Below are positions 1 to 8,529 of a DNA stretch of 64,000 bases, one piece after another. The position numbers were made by a program, and so were the translations under genes. The stretch comes from UBA6614 sp002433235. GTDB taxonomy: Bacteria > Verrucomicrobiota > Verrucomicrobiia > Limisphaerales > UBA1100. The DNA lies in the NCBI GenBank assembly GCA_002433235.1, contig DJHS01000047.1, positions 62,001 to 126,000 of the forward strand, written 5' to 3'. The notes below the pieces were generated by a model. That model ran no database searches. It was not told the DNA's origin and saw nothing but the letters and a program-made list of their open reading frames with translations. Position 1 is the stretch's first letter. Each line of letters starts with the position of its first letter.

Positions 1-470
1 GTGCCCCAGCCCACGGCGCTGGCTTTCCCAAAACGAATCAGGACGCCCTGGTGAAATCTGCGGTGGGCGATGGCCCATGTCCAGGGGGTCATGATCTGGA
101 GTCCTATTCGGCCGGGTTCGATGATATCCGCGGGGGCCTTGATGACCTGCACGGCCAGCCAATCGTAAAGAGGGGTGAATGCGATGAGGATGTGCAGGAA
201 TGTGAGGGCGATGCTGGAGACGGTCATCAGCCGGTGGAGTTTTTGATAGGAACTCCAGTCGCGGCTCAGGGCGGTGGATGCCGTGAGGAGCATGATGATG
301 GGCGACTCAATCACGAGAGCGATAGCGAACACCATGCCGTAGGCTCCCGTATGGACATCCGATTGTGTCAACTTGGTCAGGGCGGCACAGACCATTGGGA
401 TCTCGGCGCCCATGAGCAGCCAGCTCGCGGCGAGAGGGAGCCACGTGCGAATGATTTGGCGTTGATCCAG
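1..470 (-). CDS. ANKH/MATE-like multi-pass membrane protein (partial, C-terminus off window)
   Basis: Reading the minus strand from about 470 to the window edge gives an open frame rich in membrane segments, with stretches such as MGAEIPMVCAAL, ESPIIMLLTASTAL, IAFTPLYDWL and FHQGVLIRFGKASAVGWG. From memory these resemble the bacterial homologues of the progressive ankylosis (ANKH) protein, a MATE-like transporter fold; the substrate cannot be inferred. The protein continues past position 1, so the C-terminal part is missing. The first in-frame ATG lies at 411-413, inside what looks like the first membrane helix. The true start is probably slightly upstream, for example a CTG at 468-470, and is uncertain. 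It begins about 30 bases after the end of the PQQ lipoprotein gene, so the two may be co-transcribed. Confidence 0.55.
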   Translation of the reverse strand, partial: MDQRQIIRTWLPLAASWLLMGAEIPMVCAALTKLTQSDVHTGAYGMVFAIALVIESPIIMLLTASTALSRDWSSYQKLHRLMTVSSIALTFLHILIAFTPLYDWLAVQVIKAPADIIEPGRIGLQIMTPWTWAIAHRRFHQGVLIRFGKASAVGWG

Positions 471-498
471 CGGTGCGGAGATGGGGAGAAGAAGTGGG

Positions 499-1767
499 TT
501 AGCGAGGGGCGGCGCGGCCGGTGTGGGAGGGATTTTGGCTGCGCATGGGCCAGGGACTGTTGGCCAAGCCTTTACTGTCGGTCTTAAGCGCGTAGAGGTG
601 GTAGTCCCATGAGCCAAAGTAAAGGGTGCCGTTCGGGCTGAGGGCAGCCGAGGAAGTCACGTTGTCGGGAGTAGGGAAATCCCATTTTTTGCCTCCAGTT
701 TTTGCGTCCAAGGCATAGAGGCGACCGTCGTAGGAGCCGGCGTAAACCGTGCCATCCGCACCGATGACGGGGGCGCAGCGGACTCTTTCCTGGGTTTTGA
801 ATTCCCATTTTTTCCCGCCAGTGGCCCCGTCGATGGCGTAAATCTTGGCGTCAAAGGAGCCGATATAGACCGTGCCGTCAGGGCCGATTGTGGGGGGGGA
901 ATAGACGCCGCCGTCGGTTTTGAATTCCCATTGTTTCTCTCCGCTCTGGCCATGGAGGGCGTAGAGTTTTTGGTCTTCAGAGCCGATGTAGACGGTGCCA
1001 TCTGCGCCAATGGCCGGGGAAGACCAGATGTTATTGCCGGTCTTGAATTCCCATCTCTTGATCCCGGTCTTTCCGACGAGAGCGTAGACCTTGTGGTCCA
1101 TTGAGCCAAAGTAGACGGTTCCATCCGGACCAATGGCGGCTGTTGAAGGAATGCCGTGGCCGGTTTGGAATTCCCATTTTTTTTCGCCGGTCGATCCGTC
1201 GATGGCGTAAAATTTTGTGTCGCGTGAGCCAATAAACACTGTCCCATCGGCGCCAATAACCGGCGAAGCCCACAGCCAACCGCCGGTTTGGAATTCCCAT
1301 TTCAGTTCGCCGGTTTTGCCATCGAGGGCTGTGAGGTTATTGTCTTGAGATCCACAATAGATGGTTCCATCTGGCCCAATGGCGGGGGAGCCGTAGATGT
1401 TCAGGCCGGTTGTGTATTCCCATTTTTTTTCTCCGGTTTGGCCATGGAGGGCGTAGATTTTTTTGTCGTATGATCCGAAGTATACGGTGCCGTCGGCGCC
1501 GATGGCGGGGGATGAGGGGATGGGGCCGTTTGATTTGAAGGACCAAACGAGAGGTTCTTGGTTTTCTGGTTGTGGCTCGTGCGGGGATGGCTGGGAAGTG
1601 GTTATTGGATTATTGGCCTTAGGTGAGGGAGGGGTGTGCGGGGTATTCCCTGCTTGGGGTGTTTGAGTTTTGTCGTCGCCACAAGCGATGCAGAACAGGC
1701 AAACGATGATGGCAAAAAATCTGAGGGCTGTTTTGCCCGCTTGTGAATGGCTGTTCCGCGTGTGCAT
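499..1767 (-). CDS. PQQ-binding-like beta-propeller repeat lipoprotein
   Basis: 422 residues. A hydrophobic N-terminus (residues about 14-28) ends in CIAC, a lipobox-like cysteine site, followed by a Pro/Thr/Ser-rich linker to about residue 72. The rest is eight consecutive repeats of about 40 residues of the type SSPAIGADGTVYFGSYD, then a KxYALxGxTGEKKWEF strand. This is the pattern of the PQQ/BamB-like quinoprotein propeller, and eight copies would make one closed eight-bladed propeller. The repeats are also obvious in the DNA as recurring blocks of about 120 bases. No catalytic PQQ-dehydrogenase residues are evident, so a scaffold or surface-binding role is more likely than an enzyme. It is transcribed away from dtd across a gap of about 110 bases. 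Confidence 0.85.
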   Translation of the reverse strand: MHTRNSHSQAGKTALRFFAIIVCLFCIACGDDKTQTPQAGNTPHTPPSPKANNPITTSQPSPHEPQPENQEPLVWSFKSNGPIPSSPAIGADGTVYFGSYDKKIYALHGQTGEKKWEYTTGLNIYGSPAIGPDGTIYCGSQDNNLTALDGKTGELKWEFQTGGWLWASPVIGADGTVFIGSRDTKFYAIDGSTGEKKWEFQTGHGIPSTAAIGPDGTVYFGSMDHKVYALVGKTGIKRWEFKTGNNIWSSPAIGADGTVYIGSEDQKLYALHGQSGEKQWEFKTDGGVYSPPTIGPDGTVYIGSFDAKIYAIDGATGGKKWEFKTQERVRCAPVIGADGTVYAGSYDGRLYALDAKTGGKKWDFPTPDNVTSSAALSPNGTLYFGSWDYHLYALKTDSKGLANSPWPMRSQNPSHTGRAAPR

Positions 1768-1878
1768 TGGGCGGATGTTAGTGAGAGAGGAGCCTTTCGG
1801 AAAAGTTTAAATGATTGCTGGGCGGGCGAGGGGAGAGGCATGGTGCCCGGATGTTCTGGGGTGAGTCACGGTGAAATT

Positions 1879-2325
1879 ATGATTGTTGTGTTGCAGCGAG
1901 TGAGCGAGGCCCGTGTGGCGGTGGACAGCCGTGTCACTGGTGAGATTGGCTTGGGGTTGATGATTTTGCTGGGAGTGGTTGAAGGGGACGGGGAGGAAGA
2001 TGCTGAGTTTCTGGCCGATCGGGTTGCAGGGTTTCGAATATTTTCGGACGAAGAGGGGAAGATGAATCGGTCCGTTCAAGATGTTGGCGGCGCAGCGCTG
2101 GTTGTCAGCCAGTTCACCTTGGCGGGAGACTGGCGCAAGGGACGTCGGCCGAGTTTCACCAAGGCGGCAAGTCCGGAGGAAGGGGAACGTTTGTACGAGT
2201 ATTTTTGCGCGCAGTTGAAGGAGCAGAATGTGCCGGTGGAGACCGGAGAGTTTGGGGCGATGATGGATGTGTCCTTGGTCAATCAAGGGCCGGTGACATT
2301 TGTCATGGACAGCCGGGATCAATGA
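1879..2325 (+). CDS. dtd: D-aminoacyl-tRNA deacylase
   Basis: 148 residues, the usual length for DTD. The enzyme hydrolyses D-aminoacyl-tRNA (and Gly-tRNA-Ala), which recycles tRNA and removes D-amino acids from translation. The start at 1879 (MIVVLQRVSEARV) matches the conserved family N-terminus; the frame is open further upstream, but that part is unlike DTD. The catalytic SQFTL motif lies at about residues 76-80 and the chirality-sensing NQGPVT segment (Gly-cisPro) near the C-terminus. It stands alone between a divergent lipoprotein gene and a downstream oxidoreductase gene. Confidence 0.95.
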   Translation: MIVVLQRVSEARVAVDSRVTGEIGLGLMILLGVVEGDGEEDAEFLADRVAGFRIFSDEEGKMNRSVQDVGGAALVVSQFTLAGDWRKGRRPSFTKAASPEEGERLYEYFCAQLKEQNVPVETGEFGAMMDVSLVNQGPVTFVMDSRDQ

Positions 2326-2419
2326 CCTGCTTGGGCACGAAAGAAGCTTGCTGTCTGGTCCTCGGCTGTCACAATTCCGCCATTGTTCGAGAGTTGAAAC
2401 CCATCACAAAGGAAATCCC

Positions 2420-3838
2420 ATGAATCATCAGACTCGACGTTCTTTCCTCAAGGCATCAGCTGCAGCCTCGGCCTTGGCGGTGAATTTTGTGCCCTCGCGC
2501 GTGTTTGGCGCGAATGACCGTGTAAGGATTGGTGTGGCTGGAATCAATGGCCGTGGTCAAAGTCACATGGGTGCCTACTTGGGGATGAAGAATGTGGAGG
2601 TGTCGCACTTGATTGACCCGGACAGTCGCTTGTTCAACAGCCGGGGCAAGCGGGTTGCGGATCGTCAGGGCGGAAGAATGCCCAAGTGTGTTCAGGATGT
2701 GCGCGAGGCACTGGAGGACAAGAATCTGGATGCGGTGTCCGTGGCAACAACCAATCACTGGCACTCGTTGATCGGCATCTGGGCGTGTCAGGCCGGAAAG
2801 GATGCTTATATTGAAAAGCCAATTTCACATAATGTTTATGAGGGGCGCAAGCTGGTCGAGGCGGCGGAGAAGTACAAGCGTATCGTTCAGCATGGAACGC
2901 AACAACGGAGCAGCGGGGGACGCTTGAATGAAATTCTGGCTGTGCAGTCGGGGAAGTATGGCAAGCTCCTGGTGAGTAAGGGGTATTGCTGCAAACCGCG
3001 CTGGAGTATTGGACACAAGAAACCGGGAACACCGCCGAATGGACTGGATTTTGATCTGTGGCTGGGGCCGGCTCCGGAGCAGCCCTATCACGGTAATTTG
3101 GTACACTACAATTGGCATTGGTTCTGGGACACGGGCAACGGCGACACCGGCAACCAGGGCGTTCACGAAATGGACGTGGCGCGCTGGGCGATCAAGGGTG
3201 CGACTTTGCCGAAGAGCGTTTGGAGCATCGGCGGCCGATTTGGGTATGAAGATCAAGGAGAAACGGCCAATACGCAGCTGGCGGTGTATGAGTATGACGA
3301 AGCGATTCTCCTCTTTGAGACGCGGGGGCTTGTGGGGAGACACGATATTCCCCGTGTTGTAAAGAACGAATACTACACCACGGAAGGCAAAATCACGGGC
3401 GGTCGTTTTTATCCCAAGAATGGAGGCAAGGCCGTTGGGTTGGATAATTTCGGTGGCGAGGTGCAACCGGGTGGGCCATTTGGCAATTTTGTCGATTGTG
3501 TCCGGAGCCGCAAGCGTGATCATCTGAATGCGGATGTTCTGGAGGGGCACTATTCAAGCGCGCTGTGTCACTTGGGAAACATCAGCTATCGGACGGGCAA
3601 GCCAGAGGCGTTTGACCTGAAGTCAAAAAAATTCCACAACAATCCCCAAGTGGGCGAAGGCGTGGAGGCATTGAACGATAATCTCCGCGGTATTGGGCTG
3701 GATCTGAAGGATGTGAAATATCAGGTTGGCAAGTCACTGGATTTTGATCCGGAGACGGAACGTTTTCGTGATGAGGGTGCCAACGCGCTTCTCGGGCGAA
3801 ATTATCGCAAGCCGTTCTTGGTGCCAGAAAAGGTGTAA
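2420..3838 (+). CDS. Tat-exported Gfo/Idh/MocA family oxidoreductase
   Basis: 472 residues from ATG 2420, preceded by the purine-rich sequence AAAGGAAA. The N-terminus TRRSFLKASAAASALAV is a twin-arginine signal, so the folded protein is exported. The Rossmann part begins with VRIGVAGINGRGQSHMGAYL, and the family motif EKPISHN is present at about residues 136-142. Such exported NAD(P)-dependent dehydrogenase-like proteins are very numerous in Verrucomicrobiota and Planctomycetota and are usually linked to sugar or polyol metabolism; the substrate is unknown here. The stop overlaps the start of the next gene (TAATG), implying translational coupling to the Sel1 protein. Confidence 0.9.
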   Translation: MNHQTRRSFLKASAAASALAVNFVPSRVFGANDRVRIGVAGINGRGQSHMGAYLGMKNVEVSHLIDPDSRLFNSRGKRVADRQGGRMPKCVQDVREALEDKNLDAVSVATTNHWHSLIGIWACQAGKDAYIEKPISHNVYEGRKLVEAAEKYKRIVQHGTQQRSSGGRLNEILAVQSGKYGKLLVSKGYCCKPRWSIGHKKPGTPPNGLDFDLWLGPAPEQPYHGNLVHYNWHWFWDTGNGDTGNQGVHEMDVARWAIKGATLPKSVWSIGGRFGYEDQGETANTQLAVYEYDEAILLFETRGLVGRHDIPRVVKNEYYTTEGKITGGRFYPKNGGKAVGLDNFGGEVQPGGPFGNFVDCVRSRKRDHLNADVLEGHYSSALCHLGNISYRTGKPEAFDLKSKKFHNNPQVGEGVEALNDNLRGIGLDLKDVKYQVGKSLDFDPETERFRDEGANALLGRNYRKPFLVPEKV

Positions 3839-4203
3839 TGGAGGAATCCGGAGAGTCCTTTAATTACGAGACCGCCTTGGCGCGTGCGAAGGAGGGGGAT
3901 GTTGAGGCCCAGTACGAGCTGGGATGGAGGCACGCCATCGGTATGGAGGCAGAGCTGGACGACACCGTGGCGGTGGGGTGGCTGGTGAAAGCAGCCGAGG
4001 CGGGACACATGTTGGCCCAGAACAACATGGGGGCGCGGCATTACACGGGGGACGGAGTGGATTTGAACTTGAAGAAGGCCTACAGGTTTTTCTATCTCGC
4101 GGCAAATCAGGGGGACCGAAAAGCAGGTAAAAATCTGGATGTCATCGCGAAAAAGCTTACCGGAGACGAATTGGCGGAGTGCCGTCGGCTTGTGAATGCG
4201 TGA
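3838..4203 (+). CDS. Small Sel1-repeat protein
   Basis: 121 residues with no signal peptide. It contains two to three Sel1-like (TPR-related) repeats, visible as AxxGDVEAQYELGWRHAIG, AAEAGHMLAQNNMGARHYTGDG and AANQGDRKAGKNL. Sel1 repeats form alpha-solenoids for protein-protein contact. The start codon overlaps the stop of the upstream Gfo/Idh gene, and the next gene is another Sel1 protein, so the three form one unit. It is presumably cytoplasmic, unlike its exported neighbours. Nothing in the sequence defines a partner. Confidence 0.85.
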   Translation: MEESGESFNYETALARAKEGDVEAQYELGWRHAIGMEAELDDTVAVGWLVKAAEAGHMLAQNNMGARHYTGDGVDLNLKKAYRFFYLAANQGDRKAGKNLDVIAKKLTGDELAECRRLVNA

Positions 4204-4243
4204 CGCTTGCGGGGCTGTGCGGAGGCGTGGTAGCGTCGATTTT

Positions 4244-5059
4244 ATGAGGAGTGCTTGGGGGTGGTTTCTGGTTTTGTTGATGAGTGCCTGTTCGCCGGGC
4301 AAACCGCCGGCGCAGCGGCCACATGTGGAATTTCCTCCTCCCCAACCCGTATCGCCACCCGTCGTGGACCCTCTGTGGGTGAAAGCTGATGGAGGGGATT
4401 CTGTCGCTCAATACAATCTGGCCCTGCGATTGGAGGGGGAAAAAAGAATGATGGAAGCGGCCCGCTACTACCGAATGGCGGCATTGCAGGGATTGCCGGA
4501 AGCCCAATTCAATTTTGCCTTGATGCAGGCGGATGGGCAGGGTGTGCCCCGGAATGAGGAGGCGGCATTTGTGATGCTCAAGAATGCGGCGACAGGCGGC
4601 TTGGCTGAGGCACAGTTCAACGCGGGCGTGTGGCTCTCGGAAGGGCGAGGGACACGGCGTGTGCCGGCGGAAGGGGCAAAATGGCTGCGGCAGGCGTCTG
4701 TTCAGGGCCATAGTGAGGCGCGGGTATATTACGCCGGCTTGGTTCTGCGGGGTGAAGTACTCGCCCTGACGGGACCGCAGGTGACGGAGTTGGCCCGCTG
4801 GGTGAATGATGAAGCGTTGAAGGGGGACAAGGGGGCACAGTTCTACATGGGTTTGATGTCAGCCCGTGGTTTGGGGGTGCAGCCAAATCAGGCCGAGGCA
4901 TATTTCTGGATGGAGGTGGCGGCGCGCCAAGGAGTTGCGGCAGCGGCACGGGGGCGGGATTTGGTGGCTGAAAAACTGACCGTGGAGCAGGTAAGGCAAA
5001 TTCGTGCCCGCGCGGAGCAGTTTCATCCACTGGCGCGGCCGGTTGCGCCTCCGCGTTAA
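4244..5059 (+). CDS. Sel1-repeat lipoprotein
   Basis: 271 residues from ATG 4244. An earlier in-frame ATG at 4196 exists, but the 4244 start gives a proper lipoprotein signal (MRSAWGWFLVLLMSAC, cysteine at 16). A Pro-rich linker follows (about residues 18-42), then five or so Sel1 repeats such as AALQGLPEAQFNFALMQADG and AATGGLAEAQFNAGVWLSEG, and a charged helical tail. The protein is expected to be membrane-anchored and to act as a periplasmic scaffold. It lies 40 bases after the cytoplasmic Sel1 gene with which it shares repeat type. Confidence 0.85.
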   Translation: MRSAWGWFLVLLMSACSPGKPPAQRPHVEFPPPQPVSPPVVDPLWVKADGGDSVAQYNLALRLEGEKRMMEAARYYRMAALQGLPEAQFNFALMQADGQGVPRNEEAAFVMLKNAATGGLAEAQFNAGVWLSEGRGTRRVPAEGAKWLRQASVQGHSEARVYYAGLVLRGEVLALTGPQVTELARWVNDEALKGDKGAQFYMGLMSARGLGVQPNQAEAYFWMEVAARQGVAAAARGRDLVAEKLTVEQVRQIRARAEQFHPLARPVAPPR

Positions 5060-5099
5060 TTGAAGTTGCCAATTTTGTAGTGGTGCTTAAAATTCGGCC

Positions 5100-5512
5100 A
5101 TGGGCTTGATTGATTTTCTGGGGGAGTGGCTGGGCGCCGATGCGGATGGTTTTTCCCAGGCTGAATGTGAAGCGTTCGTGGATGCAGTGGTTTACTCGAT
5201 GTTGATTGACCGGAGGATTCGCGAGGGGGAGGAGAGGGAACCGGCCCGGCAATTGAAGCGCTTGCCATGGGTGTCGGAAGTGGCCCTTACGGATTATGTG
5301 AAACAATCGAGCCTGCCGCGGGGGAAAATCTTTCGTTCCAGCTGAAGGCGGCGGAGTACTGTTCGTCGATTGGGGAGCGCCTATGCCGGGATGAGGCCTA
5401 GGCAGTGACTCTTCATGCCTGCCGGCGTTTGGCAAAGGCGGATAGGGAGTTGAAAGACGTGGAGCGGGCGTTGTTGCGGGAGCTGCGAATGGCATTGGTC
5501 GGGGAGGATTGA
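5100..5512 (+). pseudogene. TerB-like protein gene, broken by frameshift and stop
   Basis: The first frame (5100-5345) encodes MGLIDFLGEWLGADADGFSQ and then a TerB-like segment, DAVVYSMLIDRRIREGEE. It then loses resemblance and stops at 5345. The family-like sequence resumes in another frame (FQLKAAEYCSSIGERL), meets a TAG at 5399-5401 and continues as HACRRLAKADRELKDVERAL to a TGA at 5510-5512. Two lesions, one frameshift near 5300-5310 and one nonsense codon, separate what look like parts of one TerB-type protein of about 135 residues. Sequencing error could explain the frameshift but less easily both. The TerB assignment rests on the LIDxRI and RxLAxADxExxxxERxLLxEL patterns and is moderate. 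Confidence 0.6.
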
Positions 5513-5555
5513 TGGGCTTGCGCGGGTGATGATTTTGGGGCAGGGTTTCAGTGTT

Positions 5556-6944
5556 ATGAGGCTGGGTTTGTATCTTTCAATGGTTCTGGTTCTGTGCATC
5601 GGCTGTGCTTCGACTGGAGGGAGTGCTGGTGATCTGGGAGAAGTGGCAAAGTTTGCGAGGCCGCCCTTACCCGAGAGTGGCGTCAAGAAGTTGAAGCTGC
5701 CCGCGCCGGTGGATGCGATGGTGGCCGCGGTTGGGGGGCGTTATCTGATTTTCCACTTGGGCAAGCTACGTAAGTTGGCAATCGTGGATGTTTCCAAGGG
5801 GGAGATCGTGAAGTATTTGCCCATGGGCTCGGATGAGATCCTATTTGCAGGGGGAATGGATAAGTTGATCGTGGTGGCGCGGGACCACAAGATCATCCAG
5901 CGCTGGGATTTGAAGTCCTTTGAAAAGGAACTGACGGTGGCACTCGATGAGCCGGGCTTGGTGGATAGCTTGGTCATGGGGGCTTCCTCAGCGGGGCCGC
6001 TGCTGATGCTGACGCGGAATGGCGCGCGCTTCTATAATCCCCAGACGCTGAAGAGGGAATCCTATGGGCAACGAGACAATTTCTGGGCTTCGCATCCTCA
6101 GTATCCCATGCAGGTTCGGGCATCGATGGACGGGACAGCATTTACTGGTTGGACACCAAGGATTTCGCCGAACGGCATCCGCCTACTGACCTTGACGGGA
6201 AAAACTCACAATTTGCGCAGTCAACATTCCTCCGCGGGTTATCTCATTCCCAGCCCGGATGGCACCATGGTGTTGACGAGCAGCGGCGTGTATTCGCAGG
6301 AATTGGCGCGGTTAAACCCCAGCCGATTTGAGGGGCTGCGCTGTTTGGCCTCGTATCATCCAGCCTACTTCATTGGGGTGAAGGGAGTAGGGCCGTACTA
6401 TGGGCGGAGGCCGACAAAAAACCCCGAGCTTTCCATTTTTACTTCAAACGATCGCCAGCTATTGGTGACCTTGCCTGACATCGAGGAATTGATGGGAGCC
6501 TTCAACGGTAAGTTACCATTGGACCAGAAGGTGCATTTTTTCCCGACGGCGGAGTTGCTGGTGACCGTGGGGGAGACCCTGGATGAACTAGTCTTGAGAC
6601 GAATTTCTGTGATCGATGTTTTGAAGAAGAAGGGGATTGATTATCTTTTTGCAACCTCCATTCCCTCCAAGCGGGTTAAGGCGGGCGAGATTTATTCCTA
6701 CACAATTGAGATCATGTCCGGCCGTGGCAAGGCGAAGGTGGAGCTGAATGACGGGCCCGAGGGGGCAAAGATCAAAAAGAACAAGTTGACTTGGCGGGTT
6801 CCCGCGGACCACAAGGCCGGGCCGGTTAGCTTCATTCTGACCCTGTCTGATGCCAGCGGCCAAAACGTCTTCCACACATTCACCGTGCAGGTGGAAAATA
6901 CTGCGGAGCAGGACGTCAAGAAAACCCCGGAAGCCGGGAATTAG
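5556..6944 (+). CDS. Beta-propeller lipoprotein with C-terminal Ig-like domain
   Basis: 462 residues from ATG 5556, chosen over an upstream in-frame ATG at 5526 because it gives a compact lipoprotein signal (MRLGLYLSMVLVLCIGCAST). Residues about 35-370 show irregular WD40-like strands (for example YLIFHLGKLRKLAIVDVSKG and LVTLPDIEELM). The last 80 or so residues (KVELNDGPEGAKIKKNKLTW onward) resemble the putative Ig/cadherin-like domains of surface proteins. No enzymatic motif was seen. Its function is unknown; a periplasmic or surface binding role is an inference from the architecture. It converges with the sulfatase gene with only 2 bases between them. Confidence 0.75.
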   Translation: MRLGLYLSMVLVLCIGCASTGGSAGDLGEVAKFARPPLPESGVKKLKLPAPVDAMVAAVGGRYLIFHLGKLRKLAIVDVSKGEIVKYLPMGSDEILFAGGMDKLIVVARDHKIIQRWDLKSFEKELTVALDEPGLVDSLVMGASSAGPLLMLTRNGARFYNPQTLKRESYGQRDNFWASHPQYPMQVRASMDGTAFTGWTPRISPNGIRLLTLTGKTHNLRSQHSSAGYLIPSPDGTMVLTSSGVYSQELARLNPSRFEGLRCLASYHPAYFIGVKGVGPYYGRRPTKNPELSIFTSNDRQLLVTLPDIEELMGAFNGKLPLDQKVHFFPTAELLVTVGETLDELVLRRISVIDVLKKKGIDYLFATSIPSKRVKAGEIYSYTIEIMSGRGKAKVELNDGPEGAKIKKNKLTWRVPADHKAGPVSFILTLSDASGQNVFHTFTVQVENTAEQDVKKTPEAGN

Positions 6945-6946
6945 GG

Positions 6947-8482
6947 CTACTTTTTGTTGTTGGGCCGCCTTGGTTTGCGGGGAGGCCGGACAGGATCCTG
7001 CTCCGGAACCTTGTAGTGGGTGCGCAGACGCTTGAGTTCGCCCTCGAGCTTGGCTTGGATTTTTCGGTATTCGCTGTTTCCGTGGACGTTGTTCAGTTCG
7101 TTGGGATCCTTTGACAAATCGAACAGTTCCCACTCCTTGTTCTGATAAAAATGGATGAGCTTGTGGCGGCCGTCGGTGACACCGTAATGACGGGCCACGC
7201 TATGGGCGCCGGGGAACTCATAGTAGTGATAATAGAAATGGGTGCGCCAATTCTCCGGGGTTTTGCCCTTTAGCAAGGGGAGCAGGCTGGCACCCTGCAT
7301 GTCGGCGGGAAGCTTTGCGCCGGCGATGTCCAGAAAGGTTTCGGCGAAGTCGAGGTTGGAAACGATGTCCGTATTCTCGCTGCCGGCCTTGACCACGCCG
7401 GGCCAACGGACAAGTAGCGGCATCACGAGGCTTTCCTCGTACATCCAGCGTTTGTCATACCAGCCGTGGTCGCCGAGATACCAGCCTTGGTCGCTGCTGT
7501 AGATGACCACGGTGTTCTTGGCCAAGCCGCTCTTGTCGAGATAGTCCAACAGACGGCCCAGATTGTCGTCCACGGACTGAACACAACGGAGATAGTCCTT
7601 GATGTAACGCTGGTATTTCCATTTTACGAGTGCCTTGCCGGTGAGGTTGGCCTTGCGAAAGGCTTCGTTCTTGGGACCATAGGCGGCTTCCCAGAGTTTG
7701 CGCTGCTCGGGGGTGAGATTGCCGGGGCCGCGATTGAGTTTTAGGTCGTTTTCACTCAAGTGCCGCGCGATGGTCATGGTTTGATTGGAGGCGGCGGAGG
7801 TGCGGCCTTGATAGTCGTCCCAGAGGGTTTCCGGCTCGGGAATTTCCACGTCGTCAAAAGTGGTCAGGTGCTTGGGGCCCGGCTGCCAGTTTCGGTGTGG
7901 GGCCTTGTGCTGGTACATGAGCATAAAGGGCTTGTCCTTTTCACGGTTGTTCTTGAGCCAAGACAGGGCCTTGTCAGTGATGATGTCTGTGGTGTAACCG
8001 GTGTGGGGACGGGTAACGACTTTACCATCCTTGTCCGTGGTTTTCATCGGCGGGTTGTAGTAGGGGCCTTGGCCGATAAGGACGTCGAAGTAATCGAATC
8101 CGGTGGGGGTGCTTTTGAGATGCCATTTGCCGATCATGGCGGTGGTGTAGCCGGCCTTGCGTAGGAGCTTCGGGAAGGTTTGCTGTTCCCCGTTGAAGGA
8201 AAGGCCGTTCCGCCAAAAGCCGTTGAGGTGGCTGTGTTTGCCGGTCAGGATGACGGCGCGGCTGGGGCCACAGATGGAATTACTGACATAACAGCGGCGG
8301 AACAGCATGCCTTCTTTGGCCAATCGGTCCATGTGCGGAGTTTTGTTGATCTTGGAGTCGTAGGCACTGATGGCGTGGGCGGCGTGGTCATCAGTAAAAA
8401 CAAAAATGATGTTCGGTTTTTGCGCGGCAAAACTCGGCAAAGCGAGGATTGCCCCCAAGAGGGACAGGAAGATGGGTTTCAT
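6947..8482 (-). CDS. Secreted type I sulfatase
   Basis: 511 residues from ATG 8482; an in-frame ATG four codons upstream is less likely because MKPIFLSLLGAILALPSFAA is a clean signal peptide. The alkaline-phosphatase-superfamily metal motif is NIIFVFTDDH (residues 24-33). The formylglycine signature is C71-G-P-S-R75, so the enzyme needs a formylglycine-generating enzyme encoded elsewhere. GKHSH and a later YSSDQGWYLGDHGWYDKRW block complete the sulfatase pattern. The substrate is not deducible; heparan- or algal-polysaccharide-type sulfate esters are usual for such periplasmic enzymes in this phylum. It stands alone on the minus strand. Confidence 0.92.
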   Translation of the reverse strand: MKPIFLSLLGAILALPSFAAQKPNIIFVFTDDHAAHAISAYDSKINKTPHMDRLAKEGMLFRRCYVSNSICGPSRAVILTGKHSHLNGFWRNGLSFNGEQQTFPKLLRKAGYTTAMIGKWHLKSTPTGFDYFDVLIGQGPYYNPPMKTTDKDGKVVTRPHTGYTTDIITDKALSWLKNNREKDKPFMLMYQHKAPHRNWQPGPKHLTTFDDVEIPEPETLWDDYQGRTSAASNQTMTIARHLSENDLKLNRGPGNLTPEQRKLWEAAYGPKNEAFRKANLTGKALVKWKYQRYIKDYLRCVQSVDDNLGRLLDYLDKSGLAKNTVVIYSSDQGWYLGDHGWYDKRWMYEESLVMPLLVRWPGVVKAGSENTDIVSNLDFAETFLDIAGAKLPADMQGASLLPLLKGKTPENWRTHFYYHYYEFPGAHSVARHYGVTDGRHKLIHFYQNKEWELFDLSKDPNELNNVHGNSEYRKIQAKLEGELKRLRTHYKVPEQDPVRPPRKPRRPNNKK

Positions 8483-8529
8483 GGCTGCGCCCAATCAAGC
8501 ATCCATCCGCGCGTGTGGCAAGAAGGGGA

